Shown here piece by piece: positions 1-12,487 of a stretch of 64,000 bases of DNA. The position numbers were made by a program, and so were the translations under genes. Position 1 is the stretch's first letter, and each line of letters starts with the position of its first letter. This DNA is from Acanthamoeba lenticulata (lineage: Eukaryota; Discosea; Longamoebia; Acanthamoebidae). Below the pieces are notes generated by a model. The model had not been told where the DNA came from and searched no databases. It was given only the letters and a program-made list of their open reading frames with translations. The stretch lies in the NCBI GenBank assembly GCA_002179805.1, contig NAVB01000070.1, positions 1 to 64,000 of the forward strand. Direction: 5' to 3'.

Positions 1-3000
1 CGTGGTCACACATGCTCGCGGTTAACCCAGCGCCACAGTGGAGGACAGGGGGCGTGATGGCCGCCAGCACACCTGCGGAGACGAGGGCCGCGTCAGGCGA
101 CGTGATCTGCAGCGAGGCCCCTCCCGGGGCGTCACTCACGAAGAAGAGCCCGTTGTCGTCCAGCCCGTGCATGTGGAACGATCCTGCCACCACCATCCAC
201 CAACGCTTTCCTGTGTGAGGTGGTGCGATGGCGAGCCTGAGCAGCCGCCTGCCGAGCTTGCGCCGAACCATTGTGCAGGACGTCGGCGATGTCGATCGGG
301 CTGCCGAGCTTGCTGAGCCACCAATGACCCTTGGCCGGCACGGACGGCGTGAAGCTCAGCCAGTGCGCCTCCGGCAACCTGGGATGTGTCGTTGACGTCA
401 GGCGCTTGCGGGGCAATGCATTCACGTCGTAGCCCAAAGCCGCGCGGGACTGCGTCACCTGGTGGCGGTCTTGTTGAAGAGGGTGAGGGTGTAGTTCATG
501 CTACGGCCGCTCGTGTCGTCGCCCACATCGATCTGCAGCCACATCTCCGGCGCGGCGCCATACACCTTCCACGCCTCTGTTATTCTCACACACACACACA
601 CACCACATGTCATGCGCCGCGGCGACAAGCAGGCCCCCGTGCGCCCTCACTCACCCTCAGCGTTGGCCAGCCTCAGGAGGAAGTGCCACCCGGCGGACGA
701 GGTCTTGGTCCACAACTCGCGCAGCGTGGGCAGCCATCGACCGTGCACCGGCCTGGCCACCTCGAGCCCCGGTTTGCCAAAGTCCTGAACCCACACAACG
801 GCGGGTCAGGCCCACGGGCAGGCGGCGAGCTGGCTGGGACGGGATGCGAACCCGCGGGAACCACGGCGGGGGAGGCTGGACGTAGCCGTAGGTGGTGATG
901 TAGGTCTCGTAGTCGCTCGAGTCGTACGTGGTGTACTGGAACAGGCCCAGCGAGCGGCCCTGGCTCTGCCGCGCCACAGCGTTGGACAGAAGACGTGAGG
1001 CTTATGGCCTGGCCTGATGGGGAGTGGAGAGAGTACGGCGCCGTTGGCCCACAGGGCCCGGCGCGCCTTGTCAAAGAGGTAGTCGATGGCGCCCGTCGCA
1101 GGATTAAAGGCCAGCACCAGCTCGCCGCACGGGAACATGCGCGCCCAGTTGGCCCTTGTCCCGCATGACAGGCACAGGAGGTGGATTGAGGCATGAACAG
1201 CGGTGACAACAACGCCTTCTTGGTGAGTGGGTGGGTACCTGTCCACGGCCGAGTAGCCCAGAGCCTGTGGCGAAGGCGGGGCCTTGGGCCGCAGGGCCTG
1301 CAGCGCGGCGTCGATCTGCTGGGCCACCGGCCGATACTTGTCTGCCAATCGGACATCGAATGACGACAGCAAGAGTGAGCCCACGGCGATAGCGTGCGCG
1401 GAGCCGTGCCTGACGTTACGCACCAGAGCGGGAGAGCGCCAGAAGGGCGTTGGTGATGAACGACCGCTGCTCGATCCACGAGTTGACCACCAGCTCGAAG
1501 TTGGGCTTGTCCTGGACCGTCTCAAACGCGGCGTTGCTCCAGTGCGTGGTGTCGTTCAGGAACGTCTGATTGGGTTCCCTTCCCCTTTGTCAGTCGAGGC
1601 TGGTTCATGTTGAGAGGACACGCGATTGAGCCAACGTACCTTGATGTCGACGCCCCACGTGTGCTCGCCCACCTTGGTCAGAAGGCGGTCGAACGCGCGG
1701 AAGGCCGGGTCGGCCGACGAGCACCGCCGCTCGGCCACGCATTGCCGCCGCTGGCGGAGCACCTCGCGGAACTGGGCCAGCTTGAGCGGGTCCGATGCCA
1801 CTGCGAGGGCGGCGTTGTGCGTCAGTACGAGCGCACTCGTGACCCACGTACGTACGGCCAGCGTGGGCCCTCAAGGGGGCACGAAACCTCCATGAATCCA
1901 GGTGTCGCCAATCTCGGCCTCGATCACCGGGAGCGCCTGCTTGACGGTCTTGAGCTGCTCCACGAAGGCGTCAAAGGTCGAGCCCTGGACAACGGCGTTG
2001 GGGAACTCGCGCTGGAGCTGCGCAAACACGGCCAGCGCCTCGTCGACCGTGTGCGGGCCGGCGTTGTCGTTCTTCCAGGCCATGGCCAGCGCGTGCTCGA
2101 GTCCGGGGACGATCACACAGTCGGCCACCTCGATCCCGCCGTAGCCACCGGGGTGGTACATGCCGAGGACCTCTGTGCGCGACGTGGGATCTCTCCACAC
2201 GAAGGCCCGCGGCGCTGGCGACGACGGTCGTCGTCAATAGCAATAGAGAACCACGTATTCGGCCAGGGCGCACTTACCGGCAGGCGGAGCCGAGGCTCCG
2301 TTGACGCCCACGCTGATGGCCTCGACGCCCAGTTGGGTCAGGAGCGGGATCACGCCCCTCGTCATGCCCGGCACGTCTGGGTCGTGATTATGAGCGTCAT
2401 TCCTATGATAAGAGATCATGAGGAGCGGGCGGACGCACCGCGCTGCGACAGCGTCTTGGGGGCCGGCTGGCCGAGGCTCAGGGCCAGGTCGCGGGCCAGG
2501 TTCACCGACGCCTGGAAGAGCGGCGCGTCGTAGACCTCGGGCTCTGCGTTGAACGGAAACGCGTGCCAGGTCAGGTCGCCTCGCTTGACCGCATCTGCAG
2601 CCGCCGCGGTCAGTCAACCCACACGCATGAAAGGGGCCCAGGGAAGTACGGACCGATGAAGGCCTGCCTGGCACGGGCGTCCGGGCAGTGCAGCGGCGGC
2701 GGGCGAGGCCCGTTGGGTCGGAGTCCTGCACGCGGGAGGATCAGTGGTGAAACCGGGCGGCGGAGAGGCGGGCCGAAGACCTACCGGGCGAGGGGTAGGC
2801 CCACTGGCCGGGCTCAATGCAGTCGAGGTAGAGCGCCGCGAGGAAGGCCTGCGTGGTGTAGATGTAGTGGTAGGGCGGGTCGTGCTGCCGCAGCGCCAGC
2901 GACGTATTGATGCCGCGGGCAAAGTACTCGTCAAAGTACTTGTTTATGACAGTGAAGGCAAAGCCGATTTCATGTGGGCCAAGACCATCAAACCCAACGT

Positions 3001-3193
3001 CGAGGTGGTTCGAGAACACTGAAACGGCACCAGTGTCTCAACAACCTTTGTGTACACGCTGCAGAGGGGGGGGGGGTTGCAACGAACCTACGTGAACACG
3101 CTTGATGTTGTTTGGACCCCAGTTGGCCTGTCCAAGGGCACAGCAGACCAAAAGAACCAACAGCAAGCAGGTCGCTCCACTTGCGGCCTTCAT
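1..3193 (-). CDS. Secreted DUF5054 / GH38-like protein, partial at left edge
   Basis: Probable secreted or lysosomal glycoside-hydrolase-like protein. The start at 3193 gives a clear signal peptide (MKAASGATCLLLVLLVCCAL). Intron 1 (donor after 3088, acceptor before 3018) joins it to a segment with NHLDVGFDGLGP, which resembles the N-terminal metal-site strand of alpha-mannosidase-type (GH38) enzymes and the DUF5054 family. Further family-like blocks are RGDLTWHAFPFN near 2550-2590 and DVPGMTRG near 2350. Later exons (to about 130) continue with WHVKLF-free, family-typical hydrophobic blocks such as LPEAHWLSFTPSV. The gene has many short introns, one holding a CA repeat. The C-terminus lies beyond base 1. 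It is divergent from PPAN. Family placement is by motif memory; the substrate is unknown. Fold-level assignment is fairly sure, exact exon edges are not. Confidence 0.72.
587..603. repeat. (CA)n microsatellite in an intron
   Basis: About eight CA units lie between coding segments of the DUF5054-like gene. They sit next to a break in that gene's reading frame and are best read as intron sequence. Confidence 0.7.
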
Positions 3194-3883
3194 GTTTCTT
3201 GCAGCGGCCAGTGAAACACGAATTGACAAGTGGCCAATTTAGGTCCGGTGGGCAAGCAAAAAGCTGGGATCGTTGAAGCTGGGCGAAAGGGCAGAGGGGT
3301 CGTGGGTGGCTCGTGGCCGGGTACTGGGTATCGTGTGGCACCGCTCACTGCTACGGCGTCGATGATGTTCGAACGAACGTGAGGACGGTGACAACAGTCC
3401 TTTTTAAGGGTCGTGCCATGATGCAGGCAGGATTCGGCTGCGCCCTCTCGCTGCCGCCAGGACTGCTGTCGCATTTAGCACCATGGCGAAGTGAGCGACT
3501 GGCCCACCGACGGCAGCAGCATGCAGGTGGTCACCGAAGTTGAACACGCCTGCAGGCTCCACAGCTCTGGCGATGTACACTCGGTGAAGCGATAAAACAA
3601 GCGGGCTGTTGAAAGGCACCTAGCTGTCTGCAGGGGCAGCCCAGCGAGCCTGGTGGGCATTCCAAATACGTCCTTCTCGTCGATCGTGTGCGGCCAAAAA
3701 CTACACTTGCGGCCTGTACGCCTTGGCGTCACCATCAGCACCACGGTGCGCGACCTTATTTTCTTCATTTTCTGTTTTTCCACGTTTTTTCTCGTTCGGC
3801 AGTTCAAGATTGTGTCCCGGCTCCTGCCTCCGGCCAATCTCTCAACCTCTCGAAGCGCGTGCAGCCGTTAGTGATTTTTGATC
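3194..3883. promoter_or_regulatory. Divergent intergenic region
   Basis: This stretch separates the starts of the DUF5054-like gene (-) and PPAN (+) and must hold both promoters. A TTAAAAAGG-like element lies near 3403-3411 on the minus strand. No convincing coding sequence or RNA gene is visible. Confidence 0.4.
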
Positions 3884-6074
3884 ATGGGAAAGAGAAAGCG
3901 TGGTGGTGGAAAGGTACAACTGCCACTCTACATATGCTGTCCAATTTAGAGATGAAGTTGCAATTTGCGGTTTTGTTTTTTCATCTCGATTGAAATTTTG
4001 CGACTCTGTCTGAATTCATCCTTCGGCCTGCAGAAGGGCAAGAAGGGCAAGAAGGGGGCGCCCCCGCCGATCGATGACAAGAAGAAGGTTGAGCAGAGCT
4101 TCGTCATGAAGCGCGGCAAGATCCCGCGGAGCCTTCGGGCTCTTCTCGACGACACCCGACGCGTCATGCTCCCCCACACTGCTCAACACCTCCGGGTACC
4201 ATCTCCTCTTCTTCTCCCATCTTGTTGTTCATCTTCTCCATCTTTTCATTGTGTGTGTGTGGGCGCGCAACACCTTCTCTCGGTCCTCCTCCTAATCATC
4301 TTGCGCTATGCAGGAGCGGAGAAGCAACACGCTGAAGGACTTCCTGCACGTGGCCGGCCCGCTGGGCGTCTCCCACTTCCTCATCTATTCCGCGACGGAC
4401 CTGGGCTCCTACCTGCGCGTGGCTCGCGTCCCCAACGGCCCCACCCTCACCTTCCGCATCGCCTCGTACGCGCCTCCTTCCCTCCTCCTCCTCCTCCCCC
4501 ACAGCGATCCCTGCGGGCCCGCCTTCGCTCGTGGCTCACTCGAGCGGGTGGTGGTTGCTGGTTGTTGTTGTTGTTGTCCTCCTTGCGCGCGTGGGGTACC
4601 AGGTACACGCTGGTGCGCGACATCGTGATGCTGCAGAAGAACCCGCACTCACCCGGCACCGAGTTCCGCCACCAGCCCCTCGTACGTGTGTGGCCTTTTT
4701 GTGTTGTTGTTGTCTTCTTCTTCTTCTTCTTCTTTGAGGTACTCACATCCTCCGCTTTATGTTGGTCATCTTCACAAACAGGTGGTGCTCAACAACTTCA
4801 AGGGCCCTGAGGAGCACGTCAAGCTGATGTCGGTCATTTTCCAGAAGATGTTTTCGCCCCTCAACATCAAGAAGGTGCTTGTCCCCCGTCCCTCCCTCTT
4901 GGTCTCGTCTCTTTCACGGCGCTGCTGACGTCATCATTTCCCACGACAATGACACAACACCAACACCCCAACGACAACGCAGATGAAAGTGGAGGAGTGC
5001 AAGCGGGTGGTGTTGTTCGAGTACGACGCCGAGACGGGGACGGTGCAGTTCCGGCACTACCTGGTGACGTCGCACCCGGTCGGGGTGTCGAAGAGCGTGA
5101 AGCGGATGATCGTGCAGAAGCAGGTGCCGGACCTGTCGCAGCTGCAGGACATCTCGCAGTACGTGCTCCGCAACGCGCGGGCGAGCGAGAGCGACCTGGA
5201 GGACGGCGACGACACGCACGTCGAGGTCGAGCGCCAGATCAAGAAGAAGAAGCGCGTGGCCCCGCGCCGCTTCGCCACCGACGTGCGCACCAAGACCCAG
5301 CAGAGCGCCGTGCGGCTGCACGAGCTCGGGCCGCGCCTGTCGCTCTCGCTGGTCAAGGTCCAGGAGGGCTTCTGCGACGGCCAGGTCCTTTACCACCAGT
5401 TTGTCACCAAGACCCCCGAGGAGGAGGCCGAGCTCGAGGCCCGCAAGGAGCGCGAGCGCGCCCTCAAGGAGGAGCGCCGCCAGCAGCAGCTCCTCAACCT
5501 CGCCCGCAAGGGCAAGCTCCCGCCCGGCATGCTCGCCCCCAACCTCGACACCTCCTCCTCCGCGCCCGTCAAGGACGAGGACGACGAGGCTGAGGACGAG
5601 CACGAGGCCGCCGATGAGGACGAGGCCGGCGACGACGAGGACGAGGAAGAGGAAGAGGAGGAGGCTGAGGAGGGAGGCGATGATCATGAAGGCGAAGGCG
5701 AGGCCGAGGAGGGGGACGAGGATGACGGCGCAGAGGACTATGGCAGTGAAGGGGAGGAGGACGCCGAGGTCGAGACGTTGGACAGGAAGAGCAAGAAGAA
5801 GGCCAAGAAGACGCCGGCAAAGCAACAAAAGAAGAAGAGGAAGGTCGAAGTCGAGGACGAAGTCGAGGAGAAGAAGGACAACGAAGCGGAAGAGGCGATG
5901 GAAGAGGAGGAGAAGCCCGCCAAGAAGCAGACGACGACGACGACGAAGAAGAAGGCCGAGGAGGGATCCAAGAAGGCGCGGACGCCCAAGTTCTCCCTCA
6001 AGGTGCCCGTCTCGTCCAAGCCGGCCCTCTCGGCCGACCTCGTGGCCAAAATCAACAGCAGGAGGCGGCGTTGA
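3884..6074 (+). CDS. PPAN: Brix-domain ribosome biogenesis factor (PPAN / SSF1 / Peter Pan)
   Basis: Nucleolar factor needed for 60S pre-ribosome (27S rRNA) maturation. Exon 1 (3884-3913) encodes MGKRKRGGGK. Exon 2 starts at 4034 after an AT-rich intron and exon 3 at 4314. The last long exon starts at 4983. The joined protein shows the Brix fold: MKRGKIPRSLRALLDD, then FLHVAGPLGVSHFL, then a conserved core with LVTSHPVGVSKSVKR, all matching Ssf1/PPAN order. The C-terminal third (from about 5560) is a strongly acidic D/E tract followed by alternating Lys-rich blocks, typical of nucleolar proteins. Every splice junction examined keeps frame, for example the S-Y-T-L junction near 4460/4610. The stop TGA is followed by AT-rich sequence with AATAAA-like signals. 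Confidence 0.93.
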
Positions 6075-6197
6075 TGCCTGCCCACAAATACAAAATGAAA
6101 AGAAAATAAAAATCGCCAAAGTTTAATATATTAATTATAAAAAGTATTTTGCGTATTTATTTTGTTGAATATCAAAAAATGGGGAGCAAGCTAGAGA

Positions 6198-8449
6198 TCA
6201 TGGGGTGGAGGGCGAGGGGTTGGTCTTCTTGGTCGTCTTCTTGGAGGCGCCCTTTTTCTTGGTGGCCTTATCACTCTTCTTCTTGGCCTTCTCGACGCTG
6301 GCGCTCTTGGCCTTGCCCGACAGGCTCTCGCCCTGCGTCTCGGCCTCTTCTTCCTGCCTCTTGTTGTGTCGCAGCTTGAGGGCGACCTCCTGCGCCGCGG
6401 GAAGCTCGTCCGACGCCTCGCGGGACGACGTCGAGTCACTGTCGGGCGAACCGGGGGCGCTCGAAGACGTCGAAGAGGACACGGACGAGGAGGCGACGGC
6501 CTCGAAGGTGCCCGTGGCGCTCCAGTCGTCGTCGCGCCTCTCCTCCACATCGTCCGTGTCACGATGTCCCGTCGTCGTCTTCGTGTCGTCGCGGCTCTTT
6601 GCTCGCTTGTGCGTCGTCGTCGTGGCGGTGGCGTCACGCTCCCAGCCCTCCTCCTCCTCGTCGTGGTCGAGTCCGTCCTTCTTGTTGTCCTTCTTGCCCT
6701 CCTTCTTCTCCTTCTTGCTGTCCTTCTTGTCCTTCTTGTCCTTCTTCTTGTGCTTGAATCGCGACGGGATGATCCCGCTCCCGCTCCGGCTCTTCGTGTG
6801 GTGCCTCTTCTTCTTCTTCTTCTTCTTGTCCTCCTGCTGGTCGTCCATCTTCTGCTGCATCTTCTTGCGCGCGGCGGCCGCCGCCGCCGGCTGGTCCGTC
6901 AGCAGGTCGCCCTCGGACAACGTGCGCTGCTCGAGCGCCGCGGCGTCGTCGCTGTCGTCGTCGTTGTTGTCGCTGCTGTCGCCGCCCGTCACGCTGCTGT
7001 GCCAGTCGATCGACGTCACGCTGGGCAGCGTCTCGGCCGACCGCGTGGCCTCGGCCAGCGACGCGGCCGTGGCCGCGCCCGAGCCCTGCCGCCCGGACAC
7101 GGTCCAGAACCGCCGCCCGCTGCCGCCGCTGCCGCCCGGCGAGCGCCGCTGGGACAGCGTCTGGCCCGCGTTGGAGTCGTTCAAGGTCAGCAGCTGGCGC
7201 AGCTTGGTGAAGTCGCGGCTCAGCCGCCGGCCCAGGCCGCTGCCCGTCCTGCGCGGGCTCACGGGCTCATCATCGTCCGCTTCGTCGCTGCTGCTGCTGG
7301 TGCTTGTGCTGCTGCCGCCTCTGCTGTCGTCGCCGCTGCTGTCCAGGTTGTTGATCGAGATCGTCCGCACGGGCTGGCTCAGCATCATCTGCTGGCGGGC
7401 CGAGCTGCTGCCTTCGCCCTCCTCGGAGATGGTCCGCATCTCCATGCTCGCCGCGTTCCGGTCTCTGCTCGCGCGCGTGCGCCAAGTCAGCCGCACGACA
7501 ACAACAACAAGCTCGGGGATGATGACCAAGACGATGAGGATGACGTACATGAAGGGCGAGCGCTTGCCGAGGTCGCGCGTGTGCCGCCAGAACTTCTTGC
7601 GGTCGGACCCGTGCTTGGCCGGTGGCGGCGTGGCGCCGCCGTCTTCGAGCTCCTCGATCGCCTGCGCCTCGCCGGTGGTCTTCCCGCCGCGCGGCAAGTC
7701 CTTGGTGAAGCGGAGCCGCGCGCGGACGAAACTGGCGGCGTATTTCTCGGGGTGGGCCCCGTGCGCGGCCTTGAGCTTGAGCTTGGCGTCGACCCACTGC
7801 CAACCGACGTAGTACAGCGGCACTGCACCACCATCACCACGACGACGATCGAGATGTAAGCCGTCGAGGTCGAGGTCGTGGTGGGCGAGCAGCTGGTCCA
7901 GCAGCTCTCAAGGGAGGAACGCACGTGTGCACTCGCCGAGGAGCTTCTGGTGCTCGTTGGGCCCGCCCTCGTCCTTGCGGTCCCACAGCGCAATACGGAC
8001 GCTGTTCTCCTGCCGGTCGGGCACGCTGAAGAAAAACGTCTGCGGTGGAAGGGAAAGAGGAAGAGGAGGAGGAAGAAGAAAGAATGATCGTTATTGTAAC
8101 GACCAGCAGATGTGCTTTTGTCACAGGTTCTTGGGGTGACTGGCGAGAGTTACACGTGTATTTTGTCACCATGCACCAAAAGAGCGAAAGCGACGCGAAT
8201 AGGAAAGAATGAAAACGACAACGACGCAAAAGAACGAAACAGCACACTCACGCCTGGTGGTGGGCGTACCATCTGGGGGCTAGCAAGACCCAAGGATGCG
8301 CTGTGGGAGGGCGAGGACGACATGATTGACGAGGGGGCCCTGGGGGACGCCCCAAGCTGTTGCTGTTGCCAACGCTGCTCGGTCGAAGGAATGGTGGCCG
8401 AGAAGAAGGGCTGTCTTAAGCTGCCATCCTTTCGGCTGGGCACGTTCAC
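6198..8449 (-). CDS. C2 domain protein with one membrane segment and charged tail
   Basis: The long 3' exon (stop at 6198) carries PLYYVGWQWVDAKLKL, the last strands of a C2 domain. A hydrophobic segment MYVILIVLVIIPELVVVVV follows near 7500-7560, then a long Ser/Asp-rich and Lys-rich low-complexity tail. Upstream, the exon beginning at 8039 (after a CCACCGCAG acceptor) reads FFFSVPDRQENSVRIALWDR...LLGEC, the middle of a C2 domain. A 102-nt intron (7823-7924, GTGCGT...GTGCAG) joins the two as LLGECTLPLYYVGW in frame and removes an in-frame TGA. C2 domains bind phospholipid, often with calcium. The 5' end is uncertain; 8449 is the first in-frame Met of an upstream exon that fits in phase. The function is unknown; a membrane-tethered C2 protein is the safest call. 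Confidence 0.68.
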
Positions 8450-9567
8450 CGTGTCCAGAACTGATTCATTTCACAAATTTGGGCCGAAATTAGAGGAAAT
8501 CTTCACCGAGGCTTGATTGTCTTGAAGAAGATTGGGATTTTATCACCCTCACCACCCCGCTAAGAAGAGGAGAGGCTAAGAAAGAGGAAGAGAGGGGACA
8601 CGCACTGGAGACTTCAAGGGTGTCCTCTCGCTGATGGTGGTGGAGAGAGGCCATGAGGTCGGGGTTGGAGCGGGTAGGTGGTCAGCCTGAGGTGCAGAGT
8701 GCGTCTGAGTCAGCGAGATAGTAGTGGTGGAGCTGTTTGCCGAACTGGCCCAGAACTGTGTGCCGTCGTTGGCGGAGACGAACAGGTTCGGTGAAGTGGT
8801 TGCGGCTCAGGCCACCTGTGCTCCCACTTGCACGGCTTGGCGAGAAGGCCGGTGTACGAAGCGCGCTTGTTGCAAGCAGAGGCAATACAATAACACAGAG
8901 AGGCCTTGAGGCTAGAGGAAGAGAAAGAGAGAGCCCTTCTTCGAATGGCGCGCAAAGCAAAGGCAGAAGAAGGAGCGAAGCAGAACTTCGCCGCGGCCGC
9001 CGCTGCTGACTTGCCAAAAAGCAGCGGTTGTCCCGACTGTCGGGGAGTTTGCAGCAATGCCAACCATCGCGCGCCTGCCGAGCGCGGAGCTGCCGCGAGA
9101 GCGCAAGTTAGCGGTTGCAAGTCCGCCACTGCCGTTAATCGGCATTTTTCCTTCTGGCCAGCAGATAGAAAACGCCTGGTCTGGGTGCTATGGCTGGTTC
9201 TTGTTTCGATAGAAGGTGAACGTTGTGTTCTGCTTGCCCTGTGGATGACCGCCTGGCAGGCTTTCAAACAGCTTGCACAACGATAAGTCTCCGGATTGCC
9301 GCGAGCTAGCAGGTAGTCGCGCTGGCGTGGCATTTCGGCACCCCAGCTGGTCGACAACAAACTCCGAATCAGACGACAAAAACCTGATACAGAGCAAGGC
9401 CCAGCTCTCGCTTCATGGAAGGCAGCGGTGGCGGGCGCCGGTCCTCCGCTTACCGGGTACGGCCCTCTTGCCTTTCGCTTCGTTCTTTTGTTATCTTCGC
9501 TCTTGCCCCCCCCCCCATTGTATAAAAATTATTAAAAATGACCTCCTGTGCTCGCGTCAAGGCGGCA
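8450..9567. other. Divergent intergenic region without a recognised gene
   Basis: This 1.1-kb stretch lies between the C2-transmembrane gene (-) and the PH-LIM gene (+). A 216-codon minus-strand frame (8710-9360) is open, but its Cys/Ser/Arg-rich translation shows no domain and no splice-consistent continuation. I see a poly-C run at 9506-9516 and a TATA box just before the PH-LIM gene, and nothing else supportable. Confidence 0.4.
9521..9527 (+). promoter_or_regulatory. TATA box of the PH-LIM gene
   Basis: TATAAAA lies directly after a poly-C run. Transcription should start about 25-35 nt downstream, near 9550, beyond the first ATG at 9538. This favours the second in-frame ATG at 9568 (context CGGCAATGG) as the real start. 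Confidence 0.6.
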
Positions 9568-12412
9568 ATGGGGCGCTCGGCGCAGAGCGTGATGCACGGG
9601 AGCAAGTCGGGTCTGCTCTACAAGCAGGGCCACAAGGTGAAAAACTGGAAGCGCCGCTGGTTCTCCCTATGTGGCACGTGTATCGGCCTGCTCGAGGGCC
9701 CCTTGCGTGCTCCTCTGGGTGGGTCCACACTGACAGTGCAACCTTTTGTGCTCGTGGTGGGTCCATTGTGTTGGGGGCCTGGTGCAGAGAAGCGCCTGTA
9801 CTACTTTGACCCGGCCCACAGTGAGGTGCGCGCCCGCTGGCGGTTGTCGGGCTCGAGTGGTCGAGTTGCGCCCACACGACGGCTCAACTCACTCTTTCGT
9901 GTTTATTCTTTCCCAAAAGGACTCGCGCCCCTACGGCGTGGTGCTGCTCGACGGCTACATCGTGGAGCTGGTGGACGACCCCAAGCTCAGCAAGAAGCTC
10001 AAGTGCAATATTAATGAGGTAATTTATCACTATTAATAATATTCTTTTCTCACTCTGGACGAGCGTCAACCGCCCGCCGCCGTCTTACGCCATCGTGCTC
10101 GCGTGTTTGTGTTTGTTTTCGTGTGGCCAGATCACGCTCTTCCGCCTGTGGCACTCACAGAAGCCCGAATACCTCCTGTGCGCCGACTCAGAGGCCGAGA
10201 TGGAGGAGTGGATTAGCGCCATTCTCCTCGAGCAGTTCCGCCACGAGGCCAAGCGCCTCACCGTCATTCAGGGTCTGTCTCATCCCCCCCCCCCGCATCT
10301 CTTTCGCTTTCGCTTTCACTTTCGCTTTCGCTTTCGTTCTTCGACTGAGCGATTGTTGGCGACAACAGAGGTGAAGCCCGCCGCGACCTCGTCCGTGCGC
10401 CAACGGCCCGGCGGCTCGCCGCGCCCAGGCGCCTCCTTGTCGCCCCGCGCCAGCCCTCGCGCGCAGCCCAGCCCCAGACCCTTTGGCGCCAGCGGGACGG
10501 CGCCCACCGGTGGCAGCCACACGAGCGGACACACCCGGGCGCCGCCTTCGCTCAAGTGTGGCAAGTGCGGCGCCGTGGCGCTGCAGAGCGCGCCCAAGTT
10601 CTGCCGCGACTGCGGCCACTCCTTCTCGGCTCCGGCTCCGGGTCAGACCGGCGCCGCCCCGCCGCTGCCCAAGCGTGTGACTCCAGCGCCGTCGGCGACT
10701 TCGTCGTCGTCGAACTCGTCAACGTCGACAATCACATCCACGCCGCCGGCTGCATCGCAGCCCATCGGCCGGCCGTCCTACCTGGCCGTCGCGGCAGCCG
10801 CGCCGTCGCCGTCGCCGGTTCCGCCCTACAAGCAGTCGTTCAAGACGGCCTACACCTTCTTCCCCTCCCCGACCGGGTCGACCGTCAGCCCTCCGCCGCT
10901 GCCGGCGCGCACGACAGCGACAGCGACGACGACAACTACGCCGTCGGGCATGTCAGGTTCCGTGGCCACGGCTGGACCGTCGCCCAGGCAGGCCTCGCCC
11001 ACGGGCTCGTCGTCGTTGGGCTCGGGCCTGCTCAAGCCTGTGCGCCCGGCGCCACTCGCCCCGACGTCGGCCTCTGCCATCGTGGGCGGCAGCGCCGTTT
11101 CAGCGGCGCCACCGCGGCCCGCTGCGCCAAAGTCGGGCGTCACCAGCGGCAGCGTCGTAACCGCCACGCCGCCGCGGCCGGCCGCACCGGCCTCGGGCAT
11201 GAGCAGCAGCGCCATCTCGGCTGCTCCGCCACCGCGGCCCGCTGCGCCGGCATCGAACGCCGCCAGCGGCAGCGTCGTGTCGGCCGCCACAGGGCAGCCC
11301 AAGGCCCCGAACCGGGTGTCGCCCAAGGCGAAGCCGACGCTCCTTCAGGACGCCAAGGTGCGGCTGTCGGCCTTTGGCGGACCGCTGGCTCCCACCACCG
11401 ACCCCTCGCCTCCCGTCGTCGTCTCCGCCGCCCCCAAGGCCGCGCCGGCGGCGTCCATCGCGCCGACCACCACCACGCCGAGCGCCACGTCGAGCGCCAC
11501 GGCTGCGGCGGTCGTCGTCAAGCCCAACACGGGCGTACCGGTACCGGCGGCCGCTCCCGCGACGACGCCCGCGCCGGCGAGCGGAGCCAAGCCGGACCAG
11601 CGGGAGCAGATGCGGCAGGCCGTCCAGCTGCAAGCCGCCCGCGAGAAGGAGATGCGCCAGAAGGTGATGCAGCGCATGAACGAAAAGCAGGAGCTCAAGA
11701 AACAGCAACAGCAGCAGGCCGGCAGCGCTGGCGGCGGCAGCGTCAGTGTTCCTGCCGTGCCGTCCGAGGTGAAGGCCATCTACGACAAGCTGAAGCGCAT
11801 CGAGGACGACCTCAACCGGGCTTCGGACACGCAGATCCTCAAGGGCAAGGGTACGGCCTCCTCCCAGGCGCTCAGAGGCCTCTTTGTTGTCGAGGACTGA
11901 CGCAGCGGGGCACCCAACAGGGGCGGAGCTCAATGACGCGCTGAAGGCGTTGAAGGACGACGTCCTGCGCGCCCGGCAGCGCCACCCGCAGGCGACGGGC
12001 GACCTGGTGGAGCGCTACAACCAGCTGAGCAAGTCGGTTCCCGCACGGGTGAACGAGGTCTTTGCTGTGCAGAACAGCCAGCTGCAGGGCCAGCAGCGCC
12101 CGATCGTCAAGACCATGACGGCCAACTGCAACAAGTGCGGCGTGCGGCTTGAAGGCGACGTCGTCGAGGTGGCCGGCATGCACTTCCACCGGGTCCGTAG
12201 CCGCCCCACCCCATGAAATGGCGACGGACGCCTCAGCCTGACCAGTGGACTGGCCAACGCGATCACGGCAACAGGCCTGCTTTGGCTGTGCCGGATGTGG
12301 GCGGAAGCTCGAGCGGTCGTGCCTCAACATCGGAGACAAGCCCTACTGTGACGCGTGCGGCAAGCAGGCCTTCATTCGCCACACCCTCGGCAGCAGCGGC
12401 GCGGCCAAGTGA
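9568..12412 (+). CDS. PH domain and LIM domain scaffold protein
   Basis: Likely membrane or cytoskeleton adaptor. The N-terminal exon encodes the start of a PH domain (SGLLYKQGHKVKNWKRRWFS). Later exons supply its remaining strands and the closing helix (EAEMEEWISAILLEQF, near 10190-10235). A long Pro/Ala/Thr-rich linker follows, with an embedded zinc-ribbon-like CGKCG...FCRDCG pair near 10558-10615 and a Glu/Gln/Lys coiled coil near 11600-11720. After a short intron (donor near 11849, acceptor before GGGCGGAGC) comes CNKCGVRLEGDVVEVAGMHF. A further intron removes a stop and leads to ACFGCAGCGRKLE...YCDACGKQAF. Together these two pieces make one complete LIM zinc-binding module at the extreme C-terminus. 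Start 9568 is chosen over 9538 because of the TATA box position. Partners are unknown. Confidence 0.85.
10301..10337. repeat. Hexamer CTTTCG-type repeat in an intron
   Basis: Six near-perfect CTTTCG/CTTTCA units follow a run of about ten C in the intron after the PH domain of the PH-LIM gene. A pyrimidine-rich simple repeat of this kind may help define the 3' splice site. Confidence 0.6.
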
Positions 12413-12487
12413 CGCAAATTTTGAAGTTTTATATTTTAGTTTTTTTTTTAAAAAAATTGATGAATATTGAGGAATGTTGCAGGGGCT

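Noticed and set aside
6205..7812. 535-codon plus-strand frame antisense to the C2-transmembrane gene
   Set aside because: Mirror of Ser/Lys/Asp codon repeats on the minus strand; no recognisable domain.
7908..7912. In-frame TGA inside the C2 domain of the 6198-8449 gene, suggesting a pseudogene or ultra-short 18-nt intron
   Set aside because: A normal 102-nt intron (7823-7924) with GTGCGT donor and GTGCAG acceptor removes the stop and restores a good C2 sequence in phase.
8710..9360. 216-codon minus-strand frame in the spacer before the PH-LIM gene
   Set aside because: No domain, odd composition, no splice continuation; overlaps probable promoter sequence.
9538..9540. First ATG of the PH-LIM gene as start
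   Set aside because: It lies only 11 bases after a TATAAAA box and so probably before the transcription start; 9568 is preferred.
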